Shown here in pieces: positions 33,903-43,390 of a stretch of DNA of 64,000 nt (position 1 is its first letter; the number at the start of each line of letters is the position of its first letter). The DNA is from JAJRRS01 sp965230275 (lineage in GTDB: Bacteria; Planctomycetota; Phycisphaerae; Phycisphaerales; Phycisphaeraceae). Below the pieces are notes generated by a model. It ran no database searches and had not been told where the DNA came from. It saw only the letters and a program-made list of their open reading frames with translations. Position numbers and translations under genes: made by a program. The stretch lies in contig CBDDKO010000002.1 of the NCBI GenBank assembly GCA_965230275.1, forward strand, positions 3,286,001-3,350,000, written 5' to 3'.

Positions 33903-36062
33903 ATGATCACACAGACGGGCCTCGCGACGATTTCAACCAACATGCACGCACTGGACTGGTGCATCGTCATTGGGCTGCTGGCCGTGATTGTCGGTGCCGC
34001 GGTGGCGACGAAGAAGTACACACAGAGCGTCGCGGACTTCCTCGCCGCTAACCGTTGTGCGGGCCGATACATTCTCTGTATTTCTCAGGGCACCGCGGGT
34101 CTGGGCGCGATAAGCATCGTGGCGTTTTTTGAGATGTTCTACAACGCCGGCTTCACCGCTGACTGGTGGATGCTGATGATGTCGCCTTTGGCCTTGCTGA
34201 TCGCGCTATCCGGCTGGGTGATCTACCGGTACCGAGAGACACGCGCCATGACCATGGCGCAGTTCTTTGAGATCCGTTACAGCAAAGGTGTGCGTGTGTT
34301 CGCGGGGATCCTGGGCTGGGTCGCGGGTATCGTCAACTTCGGAATCTTCCCGGCGGTGGGGGCGAGGTTCTTTATCTACTTCTGCGGACTGCCGCAATAC
34401 CCGGTCACAGTGCGTGGCACGGAGATCGATCTGATGTTCGCCGGGGTGATGTTGCTGCTGTTGGCGGTCTCGTTGTTCTTCGTCTTCCTGGGTGGGCAGA
34501 TCGCGGTCATGGTCACCGACTTCATCCAGGGCGTCTTCACCAACATTGTGTTTCTGATCATCCTGGGCGTGATCTTCTGGATGTTTGACTGGCCTACGAT
34601 CATCGAGACGCTCCAGACATCCGCGCCCGGTGAAGCCTCGCGTATCCACCCGTTCCACACCGCCAAGGTGGAGGGCTTCAACGTCTTCTACTTCCTGATC
34701 GGGGCGTTTACGCTGGTGTACGGCTGGAAGGCCTGGCAGGGCTCCCAGGGTTATAACTGCTCCGCCAGTTCGGCGCATGAGGCCAAGATGGCCGGCATCC
34801 TCGGCGAGTGGCGGGGGCTTGTGTTTACGCTGGTGGCGATGTTTCTGCCGATCGGTGCGTACGTCATCATGCACGGGGATGGATTCCCCGGGATCGTCAG
34901 CGAGACCAATGCCGTGCTTGACGGGATCGACAGTGATCAGATACGTAACCAGATGACCGTCCCCGTGGTACTGGCCAAGTCCCTCCCGATCGGTGTGGTG
35001 GGGCTGCTCTGTGCCACCATGTTGGCGGCGTTTATCTCGACGCACGACACCTACCTGCATGCCTGGGGCAGCATGTTCGTTCAGGACGTTGTTCTGCCGT
35101 TCCGCAAGAAGCCATTCTCGCCGAAGCAGCACATGCTGCTGCTGCGTATCTCAATCGTGTTCGTTGCTGTGTTTATCTTTTTCTTCAGCCTGCTTTCTCA
35201 ACAGAAGGAACTGATCTTCATGTTCTTCGCTATCACCGGTGCGATTTACATCGGTGGTGCGGGATCATTGATCATCGGCGGGTTGTACTGGAAGCGAGGC
35301 TCGACCGGCGGCGCGTGGGTGGCGCTTTCGATCGGGTGCGTGACCGCCATAGGGGGCATGTTATTAATACGATACTGGGAAGACCCATTGTATCCTTGGA
35401 TGGAAAGTGATCTGCCTTGGTTGCTGAACGCGATGCGCTATGTTCTGGAAGGCGTCTCCTCGCGGGTGTGGGGGATCAACTGGGAGGTCGGGCCGAACGA
35501 GTTCCCACTGGACGGCCAGTGGGTCAACTTTTTCGCTATGACACTGGCGATTGTTGGGTATGTGATGTGTTCACTGTTCTCCTGGCTGGTGTTAAAGAAG
35601 CCCGCATTCAACATGGAACGGATGCTGCACCGTGGCGAGTATGCCGTCAAAGAGGACCACGCGGGTGAGTCGGCTGCGCCCGTTGCCGGTCTGCGCGCGG
35701 TGCTGCCTACCGAGGAGTTCAGCCGCGGCGACCGTTACATCTACTACGGCAAGCTCTTGTGGACGATCGGCTGGTTCGCTGTGTTCGCTGTGGGCACGTT
35801 GGTGTTTCTGGGATCGAAGCTCGGCCTGTGGGACGACCTTTCGGAGGACACATGGGTGACCTTCTGGGCCTGGCGGATCGGGATTGTCGTTGTGATTGGG
35901 ATCGCGACGACGGTCTGGTTTATGATCGGTGGTATTATCGACACGCGGAACATGTTCAAAAGGCTGAAGAGTATCAAACGTGATCACAGAGACGTCGGCC
36001 TGGTTGTCAATCATCACGATCTGACGGAGGAGCCGTCGACGAGTGAACCTGAATCGAAGTAA
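33903..36062 (+). CDS. Sodium:solute symporter (SSS family)
   Basis: The product, about 719 residues, has 13-15 membrane helices. Family features are ATKKYTQSVADFLAANRCAG, SQGTAGLGAISIVAFFEMFY, the GARFFIYFCGLP loop, and IGVVGLLCATMLAAFISTHD around the sodium site, with an AWGSMFVQDVVLPFRKKPF loop. It is longer than typical SGLT-type proteins because of an extra C-terminal helical part. The start is uncertain: ATGs at 33882 and 33942 are also in frame and no ribosome site is clear. Given its neighbours it probably imports GlcNAc or another amino sugar. Confidence 0.88.
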   Translation: MITQTGLATISTNMHALDWCIVIGLLAVIVGAAVATKKYTQSVADFLAANRCAGRYILCISQGTAGLGAISIVAFFEMFYNAGFTADWWMLMMSPLALLIALSGWVIYRYRETRAMTMAQFFEIRYSKGVRVFAGILGWVAGIVNFGIFPAVGARFFIYFCGLPQYPVTVRGTEIDLMFAGVMLLLLAVSLFFVFLGGQIAVMVTDFIQGVFTNIVFLIILGVIFWMFDWPTIIETLQTSAPGEASRIHPFHTAKVEGFNVFYFLIGAFTLVYGWKAWQGSQGYNCSASSAHEAKMAGILGEWRGLVFTLVAMFLPIGAYVIMHGDGFPGIVSETNAVLDGIDSDQIRNQMTVPVVLAKSLPIGVVGLLCATMLAAFISTHDTYLHAWGSMFVQDVVLPFRKKPFSPKQHMLLLRISIVFVAVFIFFFSLLSQQKELIFMFFAITGAIYIGGAGSLIIGGLYWKRGSTGGAWVALSIGCVTAIGGMLLIRYWEDPLYPWMESDLPWLLNAMRYVLEGVSSRVWGINWEVGPNEFPLDGQWVNFFAMTLAIVGYVMCSLFSWLVLKKPAFNMERMLHRGEYAVKEDHAGESAAPVAGLRAVLPTEEFSRGDRYIYYGKLLWTIGWFAVFAVGTLVFLGSKLGLWDDLSEDTWVTFWAWRIGIVVVIGIATTVWFMIGGIIDTRNMFKRLKSIKRDHRDVGLVVNHHDLTEEPSTSEPESK

Positions 36063-36104
36063 CGGGTCCCTGGCCTCACATTAAACCGGCGCCGGAGTCA
36101 GCGT

Positions 36105-36893
36105 ATGACATATAGAGTCATTCAATTGCTTGGTGTGTTGATCTATGTTTCAGTAGTCCCAGCTTGCCACTACGCGAAGCCTACACATGACCCGCCTGAT
36201 GAAGCCTACGCCTGTCACCGTGCCTATACCGCAATCACAGTCGACGGTTTTTTGAATGAAGCGGCTTGGCAGAAGGCGGGAGTAATCGAAGCGTTTTATA
36301 TCTACGCACCCAAGAACGGTGAGTCTCCAGCACATACGAGCGTCCGTATGCTCTGGGACGATGACTACCTGTACGTAGCGTTCAAGTGCGAGGATGACGA
36401 TATCTGGTCCTACACCACTGAGCCAGATGGTGAACTGTGGCGCGGCGACGTGGTCGAGCTGTTCATTAAGCCGGACAAAGATCAGCTTCCGTATGTCGAA
36501 CTGGTTATCGCGCCAAACGGGACGGTGTTTGATGCGTTGCACGCCAGCCGTGGTGGCGGCGGGTTCAGGCGTTATCGTGAGTGGTCCTCCGGAGCGATTG
36601 TTGCGAGCAAAGTGGACGGCACGGATGGTCGCTGGGATGATCACGACACGTCCTACTGTGTAGAAGCTGCAATACCCCTCCATGCCTTTACAAGTGGTGC
36701 AGAACCAGCCGAGCCTGTGTGTTGGACATTTGGCTGTTTCAGATACGACTACTCGAAGTCGCGAGAAGAACCACTGCTTCTAATGTCCATCCCCGAATCA
36801 CTTAAGCGCGGCTTCCACTACTACGAAGGGTACCGTGAGCTAAGGCTTGTTAAAGATAAGCACGCATCTAACGGTGCAGCTCAGAAGCCGTAA
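36105..36893 (+). CDS. CBM9-like carbohydrate-binding lipoprotein
   Basis: The 262-residue protein has a lipoprotein signal with Cys21 (LIYVSVVPACHY). The rest is a carbohydrate-binding family 9-like sandwich: ITVDGFLNEAAWQKAGVIEA, VRMLWDDDYLYVAFKCEDDD, GDVVELFIKPDKDQLPYVEL and YCVEAAIPLHAF. This order matches DOMON/CBM9 domains that bind the reducing ends of glycans. It follows the symporter gene after 42 bases and may present sugars at the surface or in the periplasm. Confidence 0.8.
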   Translation: MTYRVIQLLGVLIYVSVVPACHYAKPTHDPPDEAYACHRAYTAITVDGFLNEAAWQKAGVIEAFYIYAPKNGESPAHTSVRMLWDDDYLYVAFKCEDDDIWSYTTEPDGELWRGDVVELFIKPDKDQLPYVELVIAPNGTVFDALHASRGGGGFRRYREWSSGAIVASKVDGTDGRWDDHDTSYCVEAAIPLHAFTSGAEPAEPVCWTFGCFRYDYSKSREEPLLLMSIPESLKRGFHYYEGYRELRLVKDKHASNGAAQKP

Positions 36894-36927
36894 ACGGATT
36901 CTCGCCGCGGCACATGGGAGGGACTTC

Positions 36928-37866
36928 CTAGGCACCGATCAATTCACGTGGCCGATCAACGGCCATGGCCCTAATGTCGGAGTCGGTTAAGTCGGTGTTA
37001 TTAAGCAGGTTAGATCGCGCCCGGTTCATGCTCAGGGCCGATCCAACAAGGTGTGATCCGTCGGGTGCCCGGACTGCCAGGTCGTCGCCGACTAGTAGGT
37101 CCCAACGGCCGATCTTGAACCGTCCGGGGCCAAGGCCCGCGGCGGACATGGCGTCGGTTACGATCACACAGCGATCAACTCCTGCAGCATGGATGTAGTT
37201 CTGTAGCGCAAAGTAGGGTACATGCACCCCATCGGCGATGAAGCAGATTGTCAGGTGTGACGCCTTTGACAAGACACGCTGGATGATATTGTCGTGGCGA
37301 TCCAACTTCATGGGGCATCCATTGCCAAGATGGGTAAACATAGATACGCCCGCATCGATCGCGGCCGACAGTTTTTCTTGGTCTGGATTACAGTGACCGG
37401 CAGAGACCGTGATATCCCGTTCGGCTAATAGGCGTGTCGTTCTATAGCCCGGGTCGCGCTCGGGAGCGAGGGTAACGATGCGGGTCAAGCCGCCCGCCGC
37501 ATCAAGCAGACGCTTCATGGCATCGGGGTCGGCGGGTATTATGGCGTCCTCCGGATGTGCGCCCCTAAACCCCGGTGTTTCGTTAATGAACGGCCCCTCG
37601 ATGTGCAGGCCGGCGATAACGTCTGCGACTAAATCGTCCTGCTCACGCAGCTCTACCAACCTGGCTAGGCGAGAAGCCATAGTGTCGAGGTGCTCAGTAA
37701 TGATTGTGGCAAGGATTTTGTCAACGCCGTCGTCGCGTAAGCACTGGCAGGATTGATGTAGTTGTTCGGCGCTTAATCCTTCGCTGTTGAAGTCCACACC
37801 GCCGTAACCATTGACCTGAAGGTCTACATAACAGGGCTCATTTGGGTCGATCAACTTCCACCTCAA
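36928..37866 (-). CDS. nagA: N-acetylglucosamine-6-phosphate deacetylase, short form
   Basis: The 312-residue barrel carries the NagA metal and substrate residues: Glu90 in GLHIEGPFINETPGFRGAH, His158 in SAGHCN, His179 in FTHLGNGCPM, and the catalytic Asp238 in VTDAMSAAG. It begins directly at YVDLQVNGYGGVDFN and stops at AVDRPRELIGA. Thus it lacks both the N-terminal and C-terminal pieces of the beta-sandwich that make ordinary NagA about 380 residues. It removes acetate from GlcNAc-6-P to give GlcN-6-P. It is the only minus-strand gene in this stretch, and no nagB or GlcNAc kinase is seen in the window. Confidence 0.87.
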   Translation of the reverse strand: MRWKLIDPNEPCYVDLQVNGYGGVDFNSEGLSAEQLHQSCQCLRDDGVDKILATIITEHLDTMASRLARLVELREQDDLVADVIAGLHIEGPFINETPGFRGAHPEDAIIPADPDAMKRLLDAAGGLTRIVTLAPERDPGYRTTRLLAERDITVSAGHCNPDQEKLSAAIDAGVSMFTHLGNGCPMKLDRHDNIIQRVLSKASHLTICFIADGVHVPYFALQNYIHAAGVDRCVIVTDAMSAAGLGPGRFKIGRWDLLVGDDLAVRAPDGSHLVGSALSMNRARSNLLNNTDLTDSDIRAMAVDRPRELIGA

Positions 37867-37967
37867 GACTTGTCATCTGTACTTACTCGCTCCCCCATAG
37901 ATAGATCTGAGGATGGTGTCGGAATACTCAATTTCCCTTATATCTCGCCTTCTATATCACTGCAAAC

Positions 37968-37996
37968 TTGTATCAAGAGTTACAGGGTGGTATAGT
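37968..37996 (+). promoter_or_regulatory. Candidate promoter of the aminotransferase-Gnd gene group
   Basis: TTGTAT (37968-37973), exactly 17 bases, TATAGT (37991-37996). It lies about 160 bases before the aminotransferase start. The leader (37997-38158) has no convincing gene, although it is fairly GC-rich and could hold a regulatory RNA. Confidence 0.45.
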
Positions 37997-38158
37997 ATGT
38001 GTGTCGTAGAAGTGACCTGCAAGGTCGTTTCTGCGGCTTGTCAACTAAACGGCTCGCTGGCACCCGTGGCGGCAAGGTCAGCACTCAGAAGGGCCATAAC
38101 TTGAAGGTCATCACCCGAAATACCGGGCGGCCTGGTTATGGTTTGAAAAGAGTGCCCC

Positions 38159-39526
38159 ATGTTAGACGCGACAACGCTTCAGCCACGAGACGTCAGCCAG
38201 GTCCAGACTCTCTACCGGCGGATCGTCACCCCGATCCCGGTCCCCGAATCACTGCCCATACTGGAGAAACTGCGGAGGCACGAGCCGCTGTCGATGGGCG
38301 GCCAGCCCCCGGTCCTGTGGGATCGTGCGGAGGGATGTTGCGTCTATGACCGCTGGGGGAACAAGTGGTTGGATTGGTCCAGTGGTGTCCTGGTGACGAA
38401 TGCCGGGCATTGCCATCCGGCCATCAAGAAGGCCACCCTTGACCAGATCAACCACGGCCTGATGCATAACTACTGCTTCCCCTCCGAGATCCGCGGAGAG
38501 CTGATCGAGGAACTGGTCAAGGTGGCACCGCCGGGGCTGGATAAGGTCTTTTTGTTGACAACCGGTTCCGAAGCCACGGAATGCGCGATCAAGCTGATGC
38601 GTCAACACGGCAAGACGGCTGGCGGTGACAGTAAGATCACCATCGTCTCTTTCGTCAACGGCTTCCACGGCCGGACCATGGGTGCCCAGATGTCCGGCGG
38701 ATGGCCGGGGCAGAAGGAATGGATCGTCAACCTCGACCCGGCGATGGTGCAGGTCCCATTCCCTGACGGTTTCCGCCAGCCTGATACACGCTTTGAGGTG
38801 TTCTTAAACACACTTGATCAGCTTGGTGTCAAGCCTGAACATGTCGCTGGCGTGATGATGGAGACCTATCAAGGCGGTAGCGCTAAGCTCGCACCTGTGA
38901 CATACATGAATCAGCTGCGTGAGTGGTGCGATGCCAACGATATTGTGCTTACATTCGACGAGGTCCAAGCGGGCTTTGGACGAACGGGTAGGTTCTGGGC
39001 ATTCGAGCACTACGGTATAGAGGCCGATCTAATCTGCTGTGGGAAGGGCATTTCCAGCGGGATGCCCCTCAGCGCCGTAATCGGCAGGCCTCACTTGCTG
39101 GATCAATTCCCGCCCGGCTCGATGACCAGCACGCATACCGGCAATCCTGTATGCGCAGCCGCCGCTCTTGCCAGCGTTCGAACAATCCAACAGGAAGGGC
39201 TCGTTGATAACGCACGGCGTATCGGTGAAATCCTCTCGGTTGAGCTAGAACGGTTGAAGCAGCGTTTCGGTGGACCCATCGGTGCCGCCGACGCGATCGG
39301 TGCCGTTGCGACCCTCCAGATAGTCAAGCCGGGGACGACCGAACCAGACAACGCCCTGGCAAGAGAGATTGTCCGTGCCTGTCTTGAGCGGGGCCTGTTG
39401 ATGTTCGCGCCTGTCGGTACTGGGGGTGGAACGGTTAAGATTGCGCCACCACTGATCACGCCCGAAGACGCACTGCGTGAAGCGATCGGCGTCCTCGAAC
39501 AAAGCCTGGAGGTAGTTATTCAATGA
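38159..39526 (+). CDS. Class III PLP-dependent aminotransferase
   Basis: The 455-residue enzyme shows the class III pattern: VYDRWGNKWLDWSSGVLVTN, TTGSEATECAIKLMRQHG, FVNGFHGRTMGAQMSGG, the cofactor pair Asp267-Glu268 in VLTFDEVQAGFGRTG, and the Schiff-base Lys296 in ICCGKGISSGMPLSAV. It ends KIAPPLITPEDALREAI. These enzymes take amino groups from omega- or gamma-amines, or from amino sugars and amino acids. In this cluster, with glutamate dehydrogenase two genes on, I infer that it deaminates an amino-sugar derivative onto 2-oxoglutarate or pyruvate. It overlaps the next gene by four bases (ATGA). Confidence 0.9.
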   Translation: MLDATTLQPRDVSQVQTLYRRIVTPIPVPESLPILEKLRRHEPLSMGGQPPVLWDRAEGCCVYDRWGNKWLDWSSGVLVTNAGHCHPAIKKATLDQINHGLMHNYCFPSEIRGELIEELVKVAPPGLDKVFLLTTGSEATECAIKLMRQHGKTAGGDSKITIVSFVNGFHGRTMGAQMSGGWPGQKEWIVNLDPAMVQVPFPDGFRQPDTRFEVFLNTLDQLGVKPEHVAGVMMETYQGGSAKLAPVTYMNQLREWCDANDIVLTFDEVQAGFGRTGRFWAFEHYGIEADLICCGKGISSGMPLSAVIGRPHLLDQFPPGSMTSTHTGNPVCAAAALASVRTIQQEGLVDNARRIGEILSVELERLKQRFGGPIGAADAIGAVATLQIVKPGTTEPDNALAREIVRACLERGLLMFAPVGTGGGTVKIAPPLITPEDALREAIGVLEQSLEVVIQ

Positions 39527-40800
39527 GCGGACCCGATACCCACAAGTTGGATGTCGTTATTGTCGGTGGGGGGATGATCACCCATGACCAGATCCTGCCC
39601 ACGATCTATCACCTGCAGCGCAGAGGAGACGTCGGCCGGATTGAGGTCTGCGCTCTGAATGCTGCGCCCCTGCGCGAGTTGGCGGAGCAGCTAAGGTTCG
39701 AAGAGGCTTTCCCCGGGCAGTCGTTCGTGGCGCACCCCCCACTGGATACACCCGACGACACGATGCATCCCGATCTCTATAAAGAGCTGATCGCATCGAT
39801 GCCGCCGCGCAGCCTGGTGATCGTAGCGGTCCCCGATCATGTCCATTACGAAGTGATTATCACGGCGCTTAAGGCGGATCAGCACGTGCTCACGGTGAAG
39901 CCGCTGGTGCTGCAACACAGCCAATCCGTCGAGATCGAAAAGCTGGCGTATGAAAAGGGGCTTTTTGTCGGCGTCGAGTACCATAAGCGCTTCGACCGTC
40001 GCAGCCTCGATGCTCGTGGTCAGTACCGGCAGGGTAAGTTCGGCGAGTTTAAGTGCGGTGAGGCGAGGCTGATCGAGCCATGGTTCTACCGCTACTCGAA
40101 CTTCCAGAACTGGTTCACGTGCAAGAACACCGATCCGTTCACTTACATCGGTTGCCACTACGTCGACCTCGTCTACTTCATCTCCGGCCTGAAGCCGACC
40201 GGCGTGTCATTGCAGGGCGTCAAGGGCAGGTTCCCCAACGGCAATGAAGGCTATATGTGGTCTGCTGCGCGGGTCCGTTTCGAAAATGGCGGCCTGCTCA
40301 ACGTCGTCAACGGGCTTGGATACCCCGACAAGGGTGCCGGCACGAACGATCAGGGGATCTGCCTCTACGGCGAGGGCCGGGATTGTGGCACCATCCTCAA
40401 GCACAACGACCAGTTCCGCGGCGTGAACCAGGGCTATGACCTGGACGCCATCGGCACCGATGAAGCGGCTTATCGTTTCATCAACCCCGACTACATGCGG
40501 CTCGTGCCATGGGAGGGCGATGGCCTCAAGCCCGTGGGCTACGGCTACGATTCGATCGAGGCGAACGTCATGTCGGCGATCCGTGTCAACGCGGTATCCG
40601 ATGCCGCGGCACAGGACCAGGCGCTATCGGCTAGGCAACAGCTGATCAAGCAGATCGACGAACGTGGCATCATCGCTACACCCGCCAACAGCGCCATCAA
40701 CGAACTGGTCATGGAGGCCGGCCGGCTGTCAATACTTAATGACGGAGCATACGTTGCTATCACCTACGGCGTACAACCGGGTGTAAGTCTGATTGGCTAA
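39523..40800 (+). CDS. Gfo/Idh/MocA-family oxidoreductase
   Basis: The 425-residue protein opens DVVIVGGGMITHDQILPTIY, a Rossmann nucleotide loop, followed by VIVAVPDHVHYEVIITALKA and HVLTVKPLVLQHSQSVEIEK, where the family EKP motif has become VKP. The catalytic-type Lys and His may be in GVEYHKRFDRRSLDAR and YIGCHYVDLVYFISG. It probably uses NAD(P) on a sugar, sugar acid or polyol. Translational coupling to the aminotransferase (four-base overlap) points to a consecutive step, for example reduction of a 2-keto-sugar acid. Confidence 0.9.
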   Translation: MSGPDTHKLDVVIVGGGMITHDQILPTIYHLQRRGDVGRIEVCALNAAPLRELAEQLRFEEAFPGQSFVAHPPLDTPDDTMHPDLYKELIASMPPRSLVIVAVPDHVHYEVIITALKADQHVLTVKPLVLQHSQSVEIEKLAYEKGLFVGVEYHKRFDRRSLDARGQYRQGKFGEFKCGEARLIEPWFYRYSNFQNWFTCKNTDPFTYIGCHYVDLVYFISGLKPTGVSLQGVKGRFPNGNEGYMWSAARVRFENGGLLNVVNGLGYPDKGAGTNDQGICLYGEGRDCGTILKHNDQFRGVNQGYDLDAIGTDEAAYRFINPDYMRLVPWEGDGLKPVGYGYDSIEANVMSAIRVNAVSDAAAQDQALSARQQLIKQIDERGIIATPANSAINELVMEAGRLSILNDGAYVAITYGVQPGVSLIG

Positions 40801-40825
40801 TCCAAACTTCTATAGAGTGAATCCC

Positions 40826-42124
40826 ATGTCAACCCTGGCTGATACAACCCACCCCCCAATGAACATGCTCTCGGGTTCCGTATTCGAACGGGCAAAGGCA
40901 ACCTTCCTCCGTTACGCCGAACCCATGAACCTTGATGTCTCTTATCCAGGAAGGTCGTTGCTGCAGCGCATGACCACCCCGGACAAGTGCGTATCCTTCC
41001 GACTCTCATGCGAGATGGACGATGGCACGGTAGGTACGTTCAACGCTTACCGTATCCAGTTCAATGACGACCTCGGTCCCTACAAAGGAGGCCTGCGATT
41101 CCATCCTGCCGTTACCGAAGATGAAATGAAAGCGATGGCGCTATGGATGTACCTGAAGACAGCGGTTGCCGGCGTGCCGTTCGGGGGGGCGAAGGGGGGC
41201 ATAGCGGTCGATTATCCGGGGCTAAGCCTGGCTGAAAAGGAACGATTAACCAAACGCTTCGCGCACGTGCTGCGTGGTTGTGTGGGTGCCAGCACCGATA
41301 TCCCCGCGCCGGATGTTAACACAGGCCCGCGTGAGATGGCGTGGATGCTCGACGCCTGGCGTATGACTGATGGGGCTTACAGTCGTGCCATGATTACCGG
41401 CAAGCCGCTGGATATGGGTGGCAGCGAGGGCCGCGCCGATTCGACGGGGCACGGCTGTGTCATCACGCTGGCCGAAGCAGCCCGTGACATGGGATACGAC
41501 CTCGAGGGCGCAACCGTCGCGATTCAGGGCTTCGGGAATGTCGGCCAGGGTGCCGCCCGTGAACTGCAGCGACGCGGGAGCAAGATCATCGCTGTATCCG
41601 ACATCAACGGGGGCCTAATGAACCTGTCGGGCCTGGATATTGACACGTTGATCACTCACACGAAGCGTAACGGGAGCATCGTTGGGTGCCCCAATGCAAA
41701 AGCAATCGACCGTGAGACGGTTCTGGAAGCACGCTGCGACTTCCTTATACCGGCGGCGATGGAGGACAGCATCACCGACCAGAATGCCGGCAGCATTCAT
41801 GCCAAGATTATCTGCGAGGCGGCTAACGGTCCCACCACATGTCAGGCCGACACCATCCTGTGTGACAGGGGTATTCGTGTGATACCTGACATCCTGGCAA
41901 ATACAGGCGGTGTGATCGTCAGTTACTTTGAGTGGGTTCAGAATCATCAAGAGTTCTATTGGACACATGAAGATGTAATCAGAAAGTTGACTGATCAGAT
42001 GATCGCGAACTATCGCTCGGTTGCCGACCTTGCCACATCCAGGGGTGTTACGCTCCGCCAGGCGGCCTACGAACTGGCAATCGAACGCATCGCGCGCGTA
42101 ATTGCAGAACGGGGCGTGCAATAG
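40826..42124 (+). CDS. Glutamate/leucine dehydrogenase family enzyme
   Basis: The 432-residue protein starts MSTLADTTHPPMNMLSGSVF; a longer frame overlaps the previous stop without a ribosome site. It has the Glu/Leu/Phe/Val dehydrogenase core: YKGGLRFHPAVTEDEMKAMA, the catalytic Lys123 in FGGAKGGIAVD, ADSTGHGCVITLAEAARDMG and the NAD loop IQGFGNVGQGAARELQRRGS. ANTGGVIVSYFEWVQNHQEF is typical of glutamate dehydrogenases. It most likely regenerates 2-oxoglutarate from glutamate, releasing ammonia, which would complete a transdeamination with the neighbouring aminotransferase. Substrate is inferred. Confidence 0.92.
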   Translation: MSTLADTTHPPMNMLSGSVFERAKATFLRYAEPMNLDVSYPGRSLLQRMTTPDKCVSFRLSCEMDDGTVGTFNAYRIQFNDDLGPYKGGLRFHPAVTEDEMKAMALWMYLKTAVAGVPFGGAKGGIAVDYPGLSLAEKERLTKRFAHVLRGCVGASTDIPAPDVNTGPREMAWMLDAWRMTDGAYSRAMITGKPLDMGGSEGRADSTGHGCVITLAEAARDMGYDLEGATVAIQGFGNVGQGAARELQRRGSKIIAVSDINGGLMNLSGLDIDTLITHTKRNGSIVGCPNAKAIDRETVLEARCDFLIPAAMEDSITDQNAGSIHAKIICEAANGPTTCQADTILCDRGIRVIPDILANTGGVIVSYFEWVQNHQEFYWTHEDVIRKLTDQMIANYRSVADLATSRGVTLRQAAYELAIERIARVIAERGVQ

Positions 42125-42296
42125 CTGGCCATCAGAGTGAACCAAGAGGTTTGATTAAGTTGTATGCAGATGCCCCGATATGTGCAGGTGTATTACAGCC
42201 AATACATACTGAGTCCTTATCTGTGCCAACTTTAGTATGAGTAATAGTTTGATATGTAGCTCTTTAACATTAGAAGTACTTCTTGGCGAATAAATT

Positions 42297-43373
42297 ATGA
42301 TCGATCTCAAGCAAGACTGTCGTTACCACCTGGTGATCCCCACGAGCATGGGCACGCGTTTGACGCCGACGCACGGCCAGCCGTTCCACTGCAGCGATAC
42401 GTTCAAGTTGTATGCGACGAGCGCTGAGTCGAACGTCGGCAGCGTGTCGTCGTACCTTGGGCTCAACGTCAAGATCCTGACCGCGTTTGTGAAGGGCAGC
42501 CCGGTGTCGCGCTTCATCAAGGACAACTTGGCCGGCCGGCACATGGACTACGAGGGGCCGGAGTTCGAGCAGGGCGGGCCTTGGGGCTACCGGCACCAGA
42601 TCAACATGGCGGACTCGGGCGCGGGATCGCGTGGGCCGAGGGTCGCCAACGATCGAGCGGGGGAGGTGGGGCGGATGTTAAATGTGAAGCACTTCGACCT
42701 GGACCGGATCTTTGGCCGGGAGGGCGCTCAGATCGTGCATCTGTCCGGTTTGATCGCGGCGCTCTCGCCGGACACAAGCCGGTTCTGCCTGGACGTCGCG
42801 CACAAGGCGAAGGAGAACGGATCGCGTATCGCGTTTGACTTGAATCACAGGGCGACCTTCTGGGACGGGCGTGAGAACGAACTGTCGGAGGTGTTTAAAG
42901 AGATCGCATCCCTGGCGGATGTGCTGGTGGGTAATGAAGAAGACTTTCAGTTGTGTCTTGGGATCGAAGGCCCGGAGGCCGGGGGCGAGGGGATCGATGC
43001 GAAGATCGAAGGCTTCAAGGAAATGATCGGGCGTGCGAGGCAGGCGTTCCCCAACGCGGGCGTGTTTGCAACGACGCTTCGGCAGGTAGTCAGTGCGAAC
43101 CTTCACCAGTGGGGCGCGATCGTGTCGGCACCGGACGGCTGGCATGTGCTGCCTATGCGTGAGATCGGCGTGGTGGACCGGATCGGTGGAGGTGATGGTT
43201 TCGTCGGCGGGCTGCTGTACGGGATCCTGAAGGGATGGGAAGCTCAGAAGTGCGCCCGGTTCGGCTGGGCAACCGGGGCGTTGGCGGCGACGATGCTGAC
43301 CGACTACGCGCAGCCGGCGGATGAAGAGCAGGTCTGGAGCATCTGGCAGGGTAACGCCCGCGTGAAGCGGTAG
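42297..43373 (+). CDS. PfkB-family sugar (acid) kinase, 2-keto-3-deoxygluconate kinase-like
   Basis: The 358-residue ribokinase-fold protein shows SNVGSVSSYLGLNVKILTAF, SGLIAALSPDTSRF, RIAFDLNHRATFWDGREN and the catalytic anion-hole motif VDRIGGGDGFVGGLLYGILK with the base Asp. The DLNHR..FW and DRIGGGD forms are those of KdgK-like kinases. It begins MIDLKQDCRYHLVIPTSMGT. The 172-base gap before it holds nothing I recognise. It would phosphorylate a sugar acid such as gluconate or 2-keto-3-deoxygluconate; the choice cannot be made from sequence. Confidence 0.88.
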   Translation: MIDLKQDCRYHLVIPTSMGTRLTPTHGQPFHCSDTFKLYATSAESNVGSVSSYLGLNVKILTAFVKGSPVSRFIKDNLAGRHMDYEGPEFEQGGPWGYRHQINMADSGAGSRGPRVANDRAGEVGRMLNVKHFDLDRIFGREGAQIVHLSGLIAALSPDTSRFCLDVAHKAKENGSRIAFDLNHRATFWDGRENELSEVFKEIASLADVLVGNEEDFQLCLGIEGPEAGGEGIDAKIEGFKEMIGRARQAFPNAGVFATTLRQVVSANLHQWGAIVSAPDGWHVLPMREIGVVDRIGGGDGFVGGLLYGILKGWEAQKCARFGWATGALAATMLTDYAQPADEEQVWSIWQGNARVKR

Positions 43374-43390
43374 AGCATCCGACAACGACC

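Noticed and set aside
34206..35132. A 308-codon minus frame inside the symporter gene
   Set aside because: It has an H/D/R-rich composition typical of antisense shadows; the plus strand encodes a convincing SSS transporter.
37999..38349. A 116-codon frame overlapping the aminotransferase start
   Set aside because: The first part (TRGGKVSTQKGHN) looks protein-like, but there is no ribosome site and most of it overlaps the aminotransferase in another frame.
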